Shown here: positions 8,216 to 16,860 of the stretch, piece by piece | How the letters are laid out: every line of letters begins with the position of its first letter | How positions within the stretch are numbered: position 1 is the stretch's first letter | DNA from: Intestinimonas sp052065695 | GTDB lineage: Bacteria > Bacillota > Clostridia > Oscillospirales > Oscillospiraceae | Assembly (NCBI RefSeq): GCF_052065695.1 | Contig: NZ_JBQHTM010000030.1 | Location: forward strand, 1-43,908 | Length of the DNA stretch: 43,908 bases | Reading direction: 5' to 3' | Made by a program: the position numbers and the translations under genes | The notes under the pieces: model-generated | What the model saw: the letters and a program-made list of their open reading frames with translations, nothing else | What the model was told of the DNA's origin: nothing | Database searches by the model: none

Positions 8216-9520
8216 ATGGCCGATATCGTCGGCAAAACGGAGGCATTTCTGCGCAAATACGGCCTGGACCCGGCGCTAGTGGACGTGGATGCCTGTGCCA
8301 GGGCCTTTCAGGCCGACATGGAAAAGGGGCTCCGGGGGGACCCGGAGGCCTGGATGATGATGCTCCCCACCTATCTGTCCCTGGACGGGGATATCCCCAA
8401 GGATACTCCAACCATCGTCATCGACGCCGGCGGTACCAATTTCCGCATCGGCCTGGTCACCATCACGGCTCAGGGGCCGGTGGTGGAGGACCTGCGGGTC
8501 TTCCCCATGCCTGGTTCCCAGGCCCCCATTACCTGGGAGACCTTTGTGGATGAGGTCTCCGACGCTGTCCTCCCCCTAACCAACCGCAGCCGCCGGGTGG
8601 GGCTGTGCTTCTCCTACGCCGCCGAGATCCTGCCCAACCGGGACGGCAAGGTCCTCAACATCTCCAAGCAGGTCCAGATCTCCGGCTCCAAGGACAAGGA
8701 GCTGGGCCGTGATATCTCCGCCGCCCTGGCTGCCAAAGGGGCCGAGGGGGTCACCTTCGTGGTCCTCAACGATACGGTGGCCGCTCTGCTGGGAGGTGTG
8801 GCCGCTCTCAGAGAGGAGCGCTTTGACGGATACATCGGCCTCATCTACGGCACCGGCGTCAACACCTGCTATGTGGAAAAGCGGGAGCACCTGGGCAAGG
8901 TGACCACCCCCTGGGACCAGGACACCATGCTCATCAATATGGAGTCGGCCCGGTTTGACGGTGCGCCTCTGAGCGCCTTTGACAAGGCGCTGGATGAGAA
9001 CAGCGTGGACCCCGGCCTGTGTCATTATGAGAAGATGGTCTCCGGCCGCTATCAGGGTGAGCTGGTGTGGCGGGCTCTGCGGCAGGGCGCGGCCGACGGC
9101 CTCTTTTCCGACAAGCTCAACGCCTTCCTGACCGGCCTGGAGGGCCTCACCATGGTCCAGACCGATACCTTCACCGCCCGGCCCTACGGAGACAATCTCC
9201 TGGCCGCCGCCTGTGACGGCGAGGACGACCGGGAGGCGGTCTATACCATCATTGACCGCATTGTGGAACGCTCCGCCCGGCTGGTGTGCGCCAACCTGGC
9301 TGGCATCCTCCTCCAGACCGGCGCCGGGCAGCACATCCACCGCCCCGCCTGCGTGGTGGCGGAGGGCTCTACCTTCTATAAAGGACACCTGTTCCGGGGC
9401 AAGCTGGAACGGCTGTGCGGCAGCTACATCACCGGCGCCCTGGGCCGGCACATGGTGTTCCGTCAGATCGAGGACGCCAATCTGGTGGGGACCGCGGCGG
9501 CGGCCCTGCTGAATCCATAA
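8216..9520 (+). CDS. Hexokinase (eukaryote-type family)
   Basis: A 434-residue sugar kinase of the hexokinase_1/hexokinase_2 family, normally typical of eukaryotes, not of the ROK or Glk families. Motifs in order: phosphate-1 loop VIDAGGTNFRIGLV (about 70-83), FSYAAEILPNRDGK, the catalytic region VVLNDTVAALLGG with the base Asp in NDTV, the adenosine-binding GLIYGTGVNTCYVE, and EKMVSGRYQGELV. It should phosphorylate hexose to hexose-6-phosphate with ATP in the cytoplasm. The ATG at 8216 follows AGAGAGGTGA; an in-frame GTG at 8207 overlaps that ribosome binding site. Its place after mglBAC fits phosphorylation of sugar imported without phosphorylation. fhs follows after 30 bases. Confidence 0.88.
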   Translation: MADIVGKTEAFLRKYGLDPALVDVDACARAFQADMEKGLRGDPEAWMMMLPTYLSLDGDIPKDTPTIVIDAGGTNFRIGLVTITAQGPVVEDLRVFPMPGSQAPITWETFVDEVSDAVLPLTNRSRRVGLCFSYAAEILPNRDGKVLNISKQVQISGSKDKELGRDISAALAAKGAEGVTFVVLNDTVAALLGGVAALREERFDGYIGLIYGTGVNTCYVEKREHLGKVTTPWDQDTMLINMESARFDGAPLSAFDKALDENSVDPGLCHYEKMVSGRYQGELVWRALRQGAADGLFSDKLNAFLTGLEGLTMVQTDTFTARPYGDNLLAAACDGEDDREAVYTIIDRIVERSARLVCANLAGILLQTGAGQHIHRPACVVAEGSTFYKGHLFRGKLERLCGSYITGALGRHMVFRQIEDANLVGTAAAALLNP

Positions 9521-9550
9521 ATGAGGAGAAGAGAGAAAGGGGTCGGAAGT

Positions 9551-11218
9551 ATGAAAACGGATATTGAGATCGCTCAGGCGGCGGAGATGCTGCCCATCGC
9601 TCAGATCGCCCAGCAGGTGGGCCTGGACGAGGACAAGCTGGAGTTCTATGGCAAGTACAAGGCCAAGGTGGACACCCTGGCCTTGCGGAATGTCCCCCGG
9701 AAGGGCAAGCTCATCCTGGTGACCGCCATCAACCCGACCCCGGCGGGCGAGGGCAAGACCACCACCAGCGTGGGCCTGGGTGACGCCCTCCACCGGCTGG
9801 GGAAGAAGGCCATCCTGGCCCTGCGGGAGCCCTCCCTGGGGCCGGTTTTCGGCATCAAGGGCGGCGCCGCCGGCGGCGGCTATGCCCAAGTGGTGCCCAT
9901 GGAGGACATCAACCTCCACTTCACCGGCGACTTCCACGCCATCGGGGCCGCCAACAATCTGCTGGCCGCCATGCTGGACAACCACATCCAGCAGGGCAAC
10001 GCCCTGGACATTGACGTCCGCCGCATCACCTGGAAGCGGTGTGTGGACATGAACGACCGGCAGCTGCGCAACATCGTCTGCGGCCTGGGGGGCAAGGTCA
10101 ACGGCGTCCCCCGGGAGGATGGCTTCGACATCACGGTGGCCAGCGAGATCATGGCAGTCCTCTGCCTGGCTTCCGACCTCATGGACCTGAAGGCCCGGCT
10201 GGGCCGCATGGTGGTGGCCTACAACCGCGCCGGCGACCCGGTGTACTGCTCCGACCTGAAGGCCCAGGGTGCCATGACCGCCCTGCTGAAGGACGCCATC
10301 CGGCCCAACCTGGTCCAGACCCTGGAGCACACCCCCGCCTTCATCCACGGCGGCCCCTTCGCCAACATCGCCCACGGCTGCAACTCCGTGTCCGCCACCG
10401 ACACCGCCCTGAAGCTGGGGGACTATGTGGTCACAGAGGCCGGTTTCGGCGCCGATCTGGGCGCGGAGAAGTTTTTGGACATCAAGTGCCGGGCGGCGGG
10501 GCTCACCCCCGACGCAGTGGTCATCGTGGCCACCGTCCGGGCCCTGAAGCACCACGGTGGCTGCCCCAAGGCCGACCTGGCCAAGGAGAACCTCTCCGCT
10601 CTGGAAAAGGGACTACCCAACCTCCTCAAGCACGTGGAGAACATCACCAAGGTGTACGGCCTGCCCGCCGTGGTGGCCATCAACCAGTTCGACAGCGACA
10701 CCGAGGCCGAGATCGCCATGATCCGCACGGCCTGTGAGAAATACGGCGTCCGGGTGGCCCTGAGCCAGGTGTGGGGCAAGGGCGGCGCCGGCGGCGAGGA
10801 GCTGGCCCGGGAGGTCCTGCGCATCATCGATGAGGAGAAGCCCAGCTTCCGCTTCGCCTATGAGAGCGACGCCCCCCTCACCGGCAAGATCGAGGCCGTG
10901 GCCAAGAAGGTCTACGGCGCCGACGGGGTGGACTACGCCCCCGCCGCCGCCAAGGAGCTACAGCGCCTCACCGAGCTGGGCTACGGCGGCCTCCCCGTGT
11001 GCATGGCCAAGACCCAGTACTCCCTCTCCGACGACGCCGGCAAGCTGGGCGCCCCCACCGGATTCCGGATCAAGGTGCAGAAGGTGAAGGTCTCCGCCGG
11101 CGCCGGCTTCGTGGTGGTGCTCACCGGTGATATCATGACCATGCCCGGCCTGCCCAAGGTCCCCGCCGCCGAGAACATCGACGTGGACGAAAACGGCGTC
11201 ATCACCGGTCTCTTCTAA
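9551..11218 (+). CDS. fhs: Formate--tetrahydrofolate ligase
   Basis: A 555-residue enzyme that makes 10-formyl-tetrahydrofolate from formate, tetrahydrofolate and ATP, the normal family length. The nucleotide loop TPAGEGKTTTSVGLGDAL (about 58-75), REPSLGPVFGIKGGAAGGGY and MEDINLHFTGD are diagnostic. The ATG at 9551 follows AAAGGGG by 8 bases; an upstream in-frame ATG at 9521 lacks a ribosome binding site and would add ten atypical residues. It is probably cotranscribed with the hexokinase gene and the downstream permease (15-base gap). Together with the gcv operon further on it feeds the one-carbon folate pool. Confidence 0.96.
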   Translation: MKTDIEIAQAAEMLPIAQIAQQVGLDEDKLEFYGKYKAKVDTLALRNVPRKGKLILVTAINPTPAGEGKTTTSVGLGDALHRLGKKAILALREPSLGPVFGIKGGAAGGGYAQVVPMEDINLHFTGDFHAIGAANNLLAAMLDNHIQQGNALDIDVRRITWKRCVDMNDRQLRNIVCGLGGKVNGVPREDGFDITVASEIMAVLCLASDLMDLKARLGRMVVAYNRAGDPVYCSDLKAQGAMTALLKDAIRPNLVQTLEHTPAFIHGGPFANIAHGCNSVSATDTALKLGDYVVTEAGFGADLGAEKFLDIKCRAAGLTPDAVVIVATVRALKHHGGCPKADLAKENLSALEKGLPNLLKHVENITKVYGLPAVVAINQFDSDTEAEIAMIRTACEKYGVRVALSQVWGKGGAGGEELAREVLRIIDEEKPSFRFAYESDAPLTGKIEAVAKKVYGADGVDYAPAAAKELQRLTELGYGGLPVCMAKTQYSLSDDAGKLGAPTGFRIKVQKVKVSAGAGFVVVLTGDIMTMPGLPKVPAAENIDVDENGVITGLF

Positions 11219-11233
11219 GGGGGCAGAGACCAA

Positions 11234-12334
11234 GTGAAAGCATTCGTCAAAAAGGAGGCGGTGCTGTGCATCGCCTTCCTGTGTGCGGTGGTCTCCATGT
11301 TCCTGGTGCCCCCTGACGGCGGCTATGCCGACTATGTGGACTACCGGGTGCTGGCGCTTCTCTTCTGTCTCATGCTGGTGGTGGCCGGGCTCCAGGACTG
11401 CGGGCTCTTTGACCTGATGGCCCGGCGGCTCCTGGCGGGGGAGAAGCGGTTCCGCTTCCTGGCCCTGGCCCTGGTGCTGCTGCCCTTTTTCAGCTCCATG
11501 CTCATCACCAACGACGTCTCCCTCATCACCTTCGTACCCTTTGCCGTGCTGGTGCTGGAGCTCACCGGACGGCAGGCCCAGCTCCCCTACATCGTCACCC
11601 TTCAGACTGTGGCCGCCAATCTGGGCAGCATGGCCATGCCGGTGGGCAACCCCCAGAACCTCTTCCTCTGCTCCCGGTTCGGCATCCCCATGGGCGCCTT
11701 CTTCGCCGCCGTCCTGCCTTTGACGGCGGTGAGCCTGGTGGGCCTGGTGCTGGCTGCTGGCACCACCAGTGGGGACATTATCCGGGTGGACTTCATGGAC
11801 GCCGGTGGCATCGGCAAACCGGGGCAGCTCAAGCTGATGCTCCTCCTCTTTGTACTGTGTCTCCTCTCTGTCTTTCATGTGCTGCCCTGGCCCGCCCTGC
11901 TGGCGGTGGTCATCGTGGCGGCGGCCCTCTTCGCCCGGCACCTCTTCCCCCGGGTGGACTACGCCCTGCTGTGTACCTTCGTGTGCTTCTTCGTCTTCTC
12001 CGGCAACCTGGGCCGGATCGGGGCGGTGCGGACCTTCCTCACCGGCCTCATGGACTGGAACACAGTGGTCACCTCCGCCCTGGCCAGCCAGGTCATCAGC
12101 AATGTGCCCGCCGCCGTGCTGCTCTCCACCTTTACCGAGGACTGGAAGGGCCTGCTGGTGGGTACCAACGTGGGTGGCCTGGGCACCCTTATCGCCTCCC
12201 TGGCCAGCCTCATCTCCTTCAAGCTCTATATCCGCACCGAGGGGGCAAAGCCCATGCGCTACCTGGGGATCTTCACCCTGGCCAATGTGATCGGCCTGGT
12301 AGTGCTGGGCGTAGTAGTTTGGCTCCTGCCCTGA
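11234..12334 (+). CDS. ArsB/NhaD-type ion or anion permease
   Basis: A 366-residue membrane protein of the ion-transporter superfamily (CitMHS, ArsB, NhaD, SLC13 relatives), with about ten hydrophobic segments. Supporting motifs: ITNDVSLITFVPF, AMPVGNPQNLFL, SQVISNVPAAVLLS and GTNVGGLGTLIASLASLISF, the two hairpin-loop signatures of the fold. The start is a GTG at 11234 behind AAGGGGGC. The substrate cannot be told from sequence. It is slightly shorter than many relatives (about 400-430) but both halves are present. It closes the hexokinase-fhs transcript before a bidirectional terminator. Confidence 0.75.
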   Translation: MKAFVKKEAVLCIAFLCAVVSMFLVPPDGGYADYVDYRVLALLFCLMLVVAGLQDCGLFDLMARRLLAGEKRFRFLALALVLLPFFSSMLITNDVSLITFVPFAVLVLELTGRQAQLPYIVTLQTVAANLGSMAMPVGNPQNLFLCSRFGIPMGAFFAAVLPLTAVSLVGLVLAAGTTSGDIIRVDFMDAGGIGKPGQLKLMLLLFVLCLLSVFHVLPWPALLAVVIVAAALFARHLFPRVDYALLCTFVCFFVFSGNLGRIGAVRTFLTGLMDWNTVVTSALASQVISNVPAAVLLSTFTEDWKGLLVGTNVGGLGTLIASLASLISFKLYIRTEGAKPMRYLGIFTLANVIGLVVLGVVVWLLP

Positions 12335-12344
12335 CGCAAACAAA

Positions 12345-12379
12345 AAACAAGCGTGGACGCCGAGCGTCCACGCTTGTTT
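12345..12379. terminator. Bidirectional terminator between convergent genes
   Basis: A 15-base perfect stem (12345-12359 AAACAAGCGTGGACG with 12365-12379) and a 5-base loop, with A-rich and T-rich flanks usable from both strands: the permease (+) and the amidase (-). Confidence 0.85.
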
Positions 12380-12396
12380 CATTTATCCGGGAAACG

Positions 12397-13923
12397 TCAG
12401 GCGTTCGCCGTCTGGGCCTCCGCGGTCAGATAGTCCACGATGCCTTGGGCGATGCCCTGGGCTAGAAGCTGCTGGTAGCTGTCACTGGTCAGGTTCATGA
12501 GCTCCTCATGGTTGGTCATAAAACCCATCTCCACCAGCACTGCGCACATATCGGTCTCCCGCAGCACCACGAAGTCGGCGTCCTTGATGCCCCGGTCGAT
12601 GCCGCCGGTGATCTGACACAGGGGAGTCTGGATGGCTTGAGCCAGCCGGGCGCCCCGGTTGCTGGAAGGGTGGTAATATGTATAGATGCCCTGGTAGTCA
12701 GGGCGGTTCTCCGCAGCGTTGGAGTGAAGGGAGACAAAGACGTCGGCGCCGGCGGCGTTGGCCAGGTCGGCCCGCTCATACAGACCGATCTCCACATCGG
12801 TGGAGCGGGTCATGATGACCTGAAAGCCCTGGTTCTGAAGGATGGAGACCAGCTTCAGCGAGACGGCCAGGTCGATGTCCTTCTCCATGATGTCCTCATA
12901 ACAGGCGCCGGGCCGGTCCCCGCCGTGGCCGGGGTCGATGACAATGGTGTAGTCCCGGGGGACGATGGAGACGGTGGGGGTGACCTGGGGAGCGCCGTGG
13001 GTGGTGATGCTGACGCCGGTGAGGGTGGTGGTGATGGTCAGGTTGCCGGTGGCAGTGGTCCCGGAGGTCAGATCCAGAACAAAACGCACGGTGTATTCGC
13101 TGCCGGGGTAGAATTCAGCTCCATGCTGGGCATAGCGTACATCGGCAAGATAGGGGTCAACTACCTCACAGTCGGTAAAGTCTTCTGACAGGGTGGTGTC
13201 GAGAAAGTCAATGGCCACCCGGCTGCCCAGATCGGTGACCTTGCAGTTGGGTGCCTGGTCGGTGGTGATGGTGAGGGTGCCGGCACTCCAGCTCATACCG
13301 GTGATCCGGGCGATGTCCTCACCGGGAATGGGGCCCTCCGGCTCCTGGGGATCCTGGACCGGCGTCTCAGGCTCCTGGGTGGGGGGCTCGGGGGTGGTCT
13401 CGGTGAGCTGGGCCGTCAGATGGGCGGTATAGGTGGCCTGGTCCCACTCCACCTGGGCGCCCAGCTCCTCGGAGACAAAGCGCAGAGGAATCATGGTGCG
13501 GTCGGCGCCGTCGTAGGTCACCACCTGCGCGGGGACGCCGTCGGGCAGGGGGGTGGACACGCCGTTGACAATGGCGGTGGCGCTGTCCAGGGTGAGGACG
13601 ATAACATCCTCGCCCTTGGTGAGAATGACCTGTCCCGTCTGCTGGACCCAGAGGACCTGGGCCTGGAGGGCCTCACCCACCAGGCGGATGGGGACTAGGG
13701 TCCGGCCGTCCCGGATCATGGCTGGGACGTCGCCGGTCAGGGGGTCGCCGTTGAGGGTGAGCTTCACCACTTCTGCGGAGGCCGGTGTGTAGGTGCGCTG
13801 GTTCCAGCTGTAGAGCTGTACGGAGAGGGTCCCGTTGGGACCGGCGGCAAAGGCGGTGAGGGTCAGGGCGTACAGCAGAGCCAGGACCGTCAGCAGTGTG
13901 GTGAGCTTTTTTCTCATGCTCAT
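12397..13923 (-). CDS. Secreted N-acetylmuramoyl-L-alanine amidase
   Basis: A 508-residue exported peptidoglycan hydrolase. Order: signal peptide (about 1-27, ending AFAAG), a copper-amine-oxidase-N-like stalk domain with two RTLVPIR/RTMIPLRF repeats (about 40-160), a Pro/Glu/Thr-rich linker, an AMIN-like beta domain (about 205-305), and a C-terminal Amidase_3 domain. Zinc and catalytic residues are visible: the His in DPGHGG near 329, the Glu in MEKDI, the His in SLHSN near 401 and the Glu in VEMGFMTN near 465. It cleaves the bond between MurNAc and the stem peptide. The chosen ATG at 13923 follows AAGGAGGG by 5 bases; an earlier ATG at 13983 overlaps the promoter. Confidence 0.92.
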   Translation of the reverse strand: MSMRKKLTTLLTVLALLYALTLTAFAAGPNGTLSVQLYSWNQRTYTPASAEVVKLTLNGDPLTGDVPAMIRDGRTLVPIRLVGEALQAQVLWVQQTGQVILTKGEDVIVLTLDSATAIVNGVSTPLPDGVPAQVVTYDGADRTMIPLRFVSEELGAQVEWDQATYTAHLTAQLTETTPEPPTQEPETPVQDPQEPEGPIPGEDIARITGMSWSAGTLTITTDQAPNCKVTDLGSRVAIDFLDTTLSEDFTDCEVVDPYLADVRYAQHGAEFYPGSEYTVRFVLDLTSGTTATGNLTITTTLTGVSITTHGAPQVTPTVSIVPRDYTIVIDPGHGGDRPGACYEDIMEKDIDLAVSLKLVSILQNQGFQVIMTRSTDVEIGLYERADLANAAGADVFVSLHSNAAENRPDYQGIYTYYHPSSNRGARLAQAIQTPLCQITGGIDRGIKDADFVVLRETDMCAVLVEMGFMTNHEELMNLTSDSYQQLLAQGIAQGIVDYLTAEAQTANA

Positions 13924-13954
13924 GGCGTCCCTCCTTGGGATAGATTTCTGTTCT

Positions 13955-13983
13955 ATTTTATCCAACCCGCCCCCTTTCGTCAA
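13955..13983 (-). promoter_or_regulatory. SigA-type promoter for the amidase
   Basis: On the minus strand TTGACG, a 17-base spacer and TAAAAT, with the -10 ending 32 bases before the amidase start. Confidence 0.6.
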
Positions 13984-13998
13984 GAAAGGAGGGCGAGA

Positions 13999-14012
13999 TT
14001 AGTTAACATAAA
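13999..14012 (+). promoter_or_regulatory. Possible metalloregulator operator upstream of feoAB
   Basis: TTAGTTAACATAAA is an imperfect palindrome around GTTAAC, of the general shape bound by DtxR/MntR/IdeR-family regulators. It lies about 60 bases before the proposed -35 of feoAB, an unusual place for a simple repressor site. Weak, based on one match by eye. Confidence 0.2.
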
Positions 14013-14073
14013 TTTTGGTAGAAAGTTGTGCCAAGTGAACAAAACCTACCATTTTAGAGGGCGATATTTAGAC

Positions 14074-14102
14074 TTGCCTTCCCCTGGGGGACGTAGTAGT
14101 AT
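14074..14102 (+). promoter_or_regulatory. SigA-type promoter for feoAB
   Basis: TTGCCT, a 17-base spacer and TAGTAT. The predicted leader of about 78 bases holds CTAAT (14130-14134) and ATTAG (14150-14154) as a spaced inverted repeat, possibly a regulatory site. Confidence 0.45.
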
Positions 14103-14186
14103 TAAAGAACAGAAGAAGTTTGACAAGACTAATCCTTCGCGGACGAAATATTAGCCCCGATGGACAGTGGAGGCAAGGAGTTAGAG

Positions 14187-16637
14187 ATGGCGGCAGAGAC
14201 GGTGAACAAGAGGGGCACGCTGATGGACCTGGAACCGGGCCACAGCGCAGTCATCCTCAAGGTAGGCAGTGACAAGGGGCCGGTAAAGCGCCGGCTGGTG
14301 GACATGGGGCTCACCCCCGGCACCACGGTGACGGTGCGGAAGGTGGCGCCCTTCGGCGACCCCATCGAGGTGAACATCCGGGGCTACGAGCTCTCTCTCC
14401 GGAAGGAGGATGCGGCCCAGATCGAGGTGACCACCAGCGAGGAGGAGGCCAACGCCCGGCGGCAGGAGCGCAGCCGGCGGCGGCAGGCAGTGCAGAAGGC
14501 GCCGGACGCGGCCACCCAGAAGAAAATGGAGGCCGACCACGCCCACGAGAAGGAGCACCACGGCGGTGTGCCCGACTACGCCAGCCACGACACCCGTGAG
14601 ATGAAGCTGGCCCTGGTGGGCAACCCCAACTGCGGCAAGACCACCCTCTTCAACGCCCTCACGGGCTCCAACCAGTACGTGGGCAACTGGCCCGGCGTGA
14701 CGGTGGAGAAGAAGGAGGGTAAGGCTTCGGTGGATGGCAAGTCGGTGACCATCGTGGACCTGCCGGGCATCTACTCCCTCTCCCCCTACTCCATGGAGGA
14801 GATCGTGGCCCGGGACTTCATCGTGGGGGAGCACCCCGACGCCATCATCGACATCATCGACGCCACCAACATCGAGCGCAACCTCTATCTCACCGCCCAG
14901 CTCCTGGAGCTGGAGCGCCCCATGGTCATTGCCCTCAACTTCATGGACGAGGTGGAGAAGCGCGGAGACCGCATCGACGTCGAGAAGCTCTCCCAGCAGC
15001 TGGGGGTGCCGGTGATCCCCATCACCGCCCGGTCGGGGAAGAACGTGGAGGAGATGCTCCGGGTGGCCCACCGGCAGATGCACATCGGCGTGACGGTGGA
15101 GCCCGACGACCTCTACGACGACTACACCCACCGCATCCACCACCAGGTGGGTGAGCTCATCCACGACAAGGCCTATGAGGTGGGCATGCCCGCCCACTGG
15201 GCCTCCATCAAGCTCATCGAGGGAGATTCCCTGGTGGAGAAGGCCCTGGGCCTGGATGGCAGGACCAAGGAGAAGCTGGAGGCCATCTGCCGGGACTACG
15301 AGAGCGCCTATGTCCTGGGCGACCGGGAGACCCTCATCGCCGACAGCCGGTATCAGTTCATCCAGAAGGTGGTGAGCGCGGCGGTGGTGAAGGGCCAGCC
15401 CCACGATGCCCTGACCCTCTCCGACAAGATCGACTCCATCGTCACCCACAAGTTCCTGGCCATCCCCGTCTTCCTACTGATGATGCTGGCCATGTTCGCC
15501 CTCACCTTCGGACCCGGACAGATCCTGTCCGACGGGGTGGACTTCCTCATCAGCGACTGCTTTGCCCAGTGGGTCCGCGGGGTTCTGGCCGTAGCCGGTA
15601 CCGCCCCCTGGGTGGAGGCCCTGCTGGTGGACGGCGTCATCGCCGGCGTAGGCGGCGTACTTACCTTCCTGCCCCAGATTGCCATCCTGTTTATCTTTCT
15701 GTCCTTCCTGGAGGACTCCGGCTACATGTCCCGGGCGGCCTTCATCATGGACCGGCTGCTCCGCCGGTTCGGCCTCTCGGGCAAGGCCTTCATCCCCATG
15801 CTCATGGGCTTCGGCTGCACCGTGCCCGCCGTCATGGGAGCCCGCACCATGGAGAACGAGAAGGACCGCCGCATGACCATCATGCTGGTGCCCTTTATGT
15901 CCTGCTCCGCCCGGCTGCCGGTGTATGGCCTGCTCACCGCCGCTTTCTTCCCCAAGTACGGCGGACTGGTGGTGTTTTCCCTCTATTTCCTGGGCCTGAT
16001 CTTCGCCATCATCTCCGGCATCCTGCTCAAGAAGCTGGTGTTCAAGGGTGAGCCCGCCGCCTTCGTGCTGGAGCTGCCCCCCTACCGGCTGCCCACCCTG
16101 AAGAACATCAGCCTCCACGTGTGGGAGAAGGTGAAGGGCTTCCTCATCAAGGCGGGCACACTGATCCTGGCTATGAGCGTATTGCTGTGGTTCCTGCAGA
16201 CCTTCGGCTTGGAGAACGGCGCCTTCTGCATGGTGTCCGACGCGGAGTACTCCATCCTGGGCCACATCGGCTCCTTCCTGGCGCCCGTCTTCGCCCCCAT
16301 GGGCTTTGGTACCTGGCAGGCGGCGGTGGCCCTCCTCTCCGGCCTCATCGCCAAGGAGATGGTGGTGTCCTCCATGAGCATGTTCTACGGCTTCTCCATG
16401 ACCGCCAGCGGCGCCACCATTGCCGCCGCTCTGAGCGGCACTTTCCAGAGCTCCCTGGCCGCCTACTCCTTCCTGGTGTTCGTGCTGCTCTATGTCCCCT
16501 GCGTGGCGGCAGTATCCACCATCCGCAAGGAGATGAACTCTGTGAAGTGGACCCTGGCCTCCATCGGCTGGCAGCTGTGCGCCGCCTGGATTGGCTCCTT
16601 CCTGGTCTACCAGATCGGCAGCCTCATCGTGGGCTGA
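14187..16637 (+). CDS. feoB: FeoA-FeoB fusion ferrous iron transporter
   Basis: An 816-residue fusion. Residues 1-85 are a FeoA (SH3-like) domain (LMDLEPGHSAVILKV, KRRLVDMGLTPGTTVTV, PIEVNIRGYELSLRK). A charged, His-containing linker (about 86-135) leads to a FeoB G domain: G1 GNPNCGKTT near 144, G3 DLPGIYS, G4-like NFMDE. The membrane part (about 424-816) has Gate motifs GFGCTVPAV and PFMSCSARLPVY and a C-terminal membrane bundle. It imports Fe2+ across the cytoplasmic membrane using nucleotide hydrolysis. The ATG at 14187 follows AAGGAG by 6 bases and is preferred to one at 14160. FeoA is more often a separate gene; here it cannot dissociate. Confidence 0.95.
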   Translation: MAAETVNKRGTLMDLEPGHSAVILKVGSDKGPVKRRLVDMGLTPGTTVTVRKVAPFGDPIEVNIRGYELSLRKEDAAQIEVTTSEEEANARRQERSRRRQAVQKAPDAATQKKMEADHAHEKEHHGGVPDYASHDTREMKLALVGNPNCGKTTLFNALTGSNQYVGNWPGVTVEKKEGKASVDGKSVTIVDLPGIYSLSPYSMEEIVARDFIVGEHPDAIIDIIDATNIERNLYLTAQLLELERPMVIALNFMDEVEKRGDRIDVEKLSQQLGVPVIPITARSGKNVEEMLRVAHRQMHIGVTVEPDDLYDDYTHRIHHQVGELIHDKAYEVGMPAHWASIKLIEGDSLVEKALGLDGRTKEKLEAICRDYESAYVLGDRETLIADSRYQFIQKVVSAAVVKGQPHDALTLSDKIDSIVTHKFLAIPVFLLMMLAMFALTFGPGQILSDGVDFLISDCFAQWVRGVLAVAGTAPWVEALLVDGVIAGVGGVLTFLPQIAILFIFLSFLEDSGYMSRAAFIMDRLLRRFGLSGKAFIPMLMGFGCTVPAVMGARTMENEKDRRMTIMLVPFMSCSARLPVYGLLTAAFFPKYGGLVVFSLYFLGLIFAIISGILLKKLVFKGEPAAFVLELPPYRLPTLKNISLHVWEKVKGFLIKAGTLILAMSVLLWFLQTFGLENGAFCMVSDAEYSILGHIGSFLAPVFAPMGFGTWQAAVALLSGLIAKEMVVSSMSMFYGFSMTASGATIAAALSGTFQSSLAAYSFLVFVLLYVPCVAAVSTIRKEMNSVKWTLASIGWQLCAAWIGSFLVYQIGSLIVG

Positions 16638-16648
16638 AAGGAGAGACT

Positions 16649-16813
16649 ATGAAATACGTCATCTATGCCGCCGTGGCCCTGCTCATCCTGTGGGCGGCGG
16701 TCTACCTGGTCCGCCACATCCGGCGACAGCTCCGGGGCGAGTGCGGCTGCTGCGGCGGAGGCTGCGGTGGAGACTGTGCCTCCTGTGGCCAGAGCTGCGG
16801 AAAGCGGAAATAA
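16649..16813 (+). CDS. FeoB-associated Cys-rich membrane peptide
   Basis: A 54-residue protein with one N-terminal membrane helix (about 4-22), a short basic stretch (RHIRRQLR) and a C-terminus with seven cysteines in the pattern CGCCGGGCGGDCASCGQSC. This matches the small FeoB_associated family of Firmicutes that follows feoB. The cysteines could bind iron or form an iron-sulfur or redox site; its role is not proven. It starts 11 bases after feoB behind AAAGGAGAG, so it is cotranscribed. Confidence 0.85.
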   Translation: MKYVIYAAVALLILWAAVYLVRHIRRQLRGECGCCGGGCGGDCASCGQSCGKRK

Positions 16814-16857
16814 CAAAAGGAGGTCCCTGCCCGTTGTGGGCAGGGACCTCCTTTTGT
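16813..16857. terminator. Strong bidirectional terminator
   Basis: A 20-base perfect stem (16813-16832 with 16838-16857) with a 5-base loop, flanked by A and T runs. It serves feoB (+) and the PPOX-fold gene (-), which ends 4 bases beyond it. Confidence 0.9.
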
Positions 16858-16860
16858 ATC

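Noticed and set aside
8576..10555. Very long open frame on the minus strand across hexokinase and fhs
   Set aside because: It is an antisense shadow of GC-rich coding DNA: low-complexity His/Gly/Val-rich translation, no recognisable domain, no ribosome binding site.
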